NCBI GenBank assembly: GCA_015654825.1
Contig: JAATGE010000340.1
Span: 1-8,561, forward strand
Reading direction: 5' to 3'
Origin: Rhodospirillales bacterium
Lineage (GTDB): Bacteria > Pseudomonadota > Alphaproteobacteria > Acetobacterales > Acetobacteraceae
Length of the DNA stretch: 8,561 nucleotides
Shown: positions 8,346-8,561 of the stretch, piece by piece
How positions within the stretch are numbered: the first letter of the stretch is position 1
Layout: every line of letters begins with the position of its first letter
Program-made: the position numbers and the translations under genes
Notes under the pieces: model-generated
Databases searched by the model: none
What the model saw: only the letters and a program-made list of their open reading frames with translations
What the model was told of the DNA's origin: nothing

Positions 8346-8381
8346 CCTAATGTACTTGTAAATCCTAATGCACTTTTAAAT
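8346..8381 (+). promoter_or_regulatory. Two tandem 18-bp direct repeats (candidate operator/promoter)
   Basis: CCTAATGTACTTGTAAAT (8346-8363) is followed directly by CCTAATGCACTTTTAAAT (8364-8381), with 16 of 18 positions identical. The block is A/T-rich in GC-rich surroundings and ends 28 bp before the ATG at 8410. A weak sigma70-like pair overlaps it: TTGTAA (8356-8361), a 17-bp spacer, then AATACT (8379-8384). Tandem sites over a promoter suit an autoregulatory operator, such as that of a toxin-antitoxin locus. That role is inferred from position and from the toxin-like frame downstream; the repeat itself is directly visible. Confidence 0.5.
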
Positions 8382-8409
8382 ACTCCGTCGTCAGCAAGGC
8401 CGGTGGGCG

Positions 8410-8561
8410 ATGGCTTGGTCAAACGGACCACGAGAGGTGTATCACGGCACCGACATGACCAGCGGCAGCGCGATCCTGCCGGCGCGCCGGCACCACGCAA
8501 TAAGCTAGGCCGCCGCCCGTGAGTTTTCGAACTACGGGCCGGGCTACTATACTACCACAAA
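8410..8561 (+). pseudogene. ADP-ribosyltransferase-fold (HGT...GYYT) toxin-like gene, interrupted by TAG, partial at window edge
   Basis: From the ATG at 8410 the frame reads MAWSNGPREVYHGTD and continues TSGSAIL... to TAG at 8506-8508. In the same frame after the stop it encodes REFSNYGPGYYTTT and then leaves the window. The paired motifs YHGTD and, some 30 residues later, (D/N)(F/Y)GxG(F/Y)Y(T) are characteristic of small bacterial ADP-ribosyltransferase-like proteins, such as DUF3990 and related families. In this fold the His and the Tyr bind NAD. Both sides of the stop fit one protein, so the simplest reading is a full-length gene inactivated by a single nonsense change. A sequencing error, or initiation after the stop, is also possible. 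No strong Shine-Dalgarno is present (only GGTGGG, 8402-8407). An 18-bp tandem repeat lies just upstream. The family call rests on short motifs and is tentative. Confidence 0.5.

Noticed and set aside
8337..8347. Small hairpin GGCG-AAA-CGCC after the SDR gene as a terminator
   Set aside because: The stem is only 4 bp and no T-run follows.
8346..8381. Start of a CRISPR array
   Set aside because: The two repeat units abut with no spacer and there are only two. This is a tandem direct repeat, not a CRISPR.

Overview
The window is GC-rich chromosomal DNA. Its gene content suggests an alphaproteobacterium: an alphaproteobacterial-type two-subunit glycyl-tRNA synthetase gene (glyS) followed by pyruvate phosphate dikinase, and a roughly 500-residue exopolyphosphatase. 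The intergenic DNA carries two families of repeats, a GC-rich double hairpin and a very A/T-rich nested hairpin. From memory both resemble repeats of Acetobacteraceae genomes; that family assignment is an inference and was not tested.

Layout, left to right. Positions 1-87 hold the unidentified 3' end of a plus-strand gene. Positions 88-237 hold the first GC-rich repeat and another strong hairpin. A VapB/VapC-type toxin-antitoxin pair (238-876) follows, with a short antitoxin and a toxin carrying altered acidic residues. vapC ends 3 nt before glyS (880-2949), whose Shine-Dalgarno lies inside vapC. A second GC-rich repeat separates glyS from ppdK (3032-5701), which keeps all the catalytic residues checked. 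The convergent gap between ppdK and ppx holds the first A/T-rich repeat. ppx (minus strand, 7385-5865) has the third GC-rich repeat in its 5' leader. The divergent gap upstream holds the second A/T-rich repeat. A short atypical SDR gene (7662-8318) follows on the plus strand. The right edge (8346-8561) has an 18-bp tandem direct repeat. It lies just upstream of a reading frame resembling the N-terminal part of an ADP-ribosyltransferase-fold (HGT...G-F/Y-Y-T) toxin. That frame is interrupted by an amber codon and runs off the window.

The housekeeping genes cover translation (glyS), the PEP/pyruvate node (ppdK) and polyphosphate or (p)ppGpp-related phosphate metabolism (ppx). They do not form one pathway. 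The accessory interest lies in the toxin-antitoxin pair joined to an essential synthetase gene, the two repeat families placed in leaders and gene junctions, and the toxin-like remnant with its operator-like repeat. I see no clear evidence of a wholly new multi-gene system. The strongest leads are the repeat families and the right-edge toxin-like locus.
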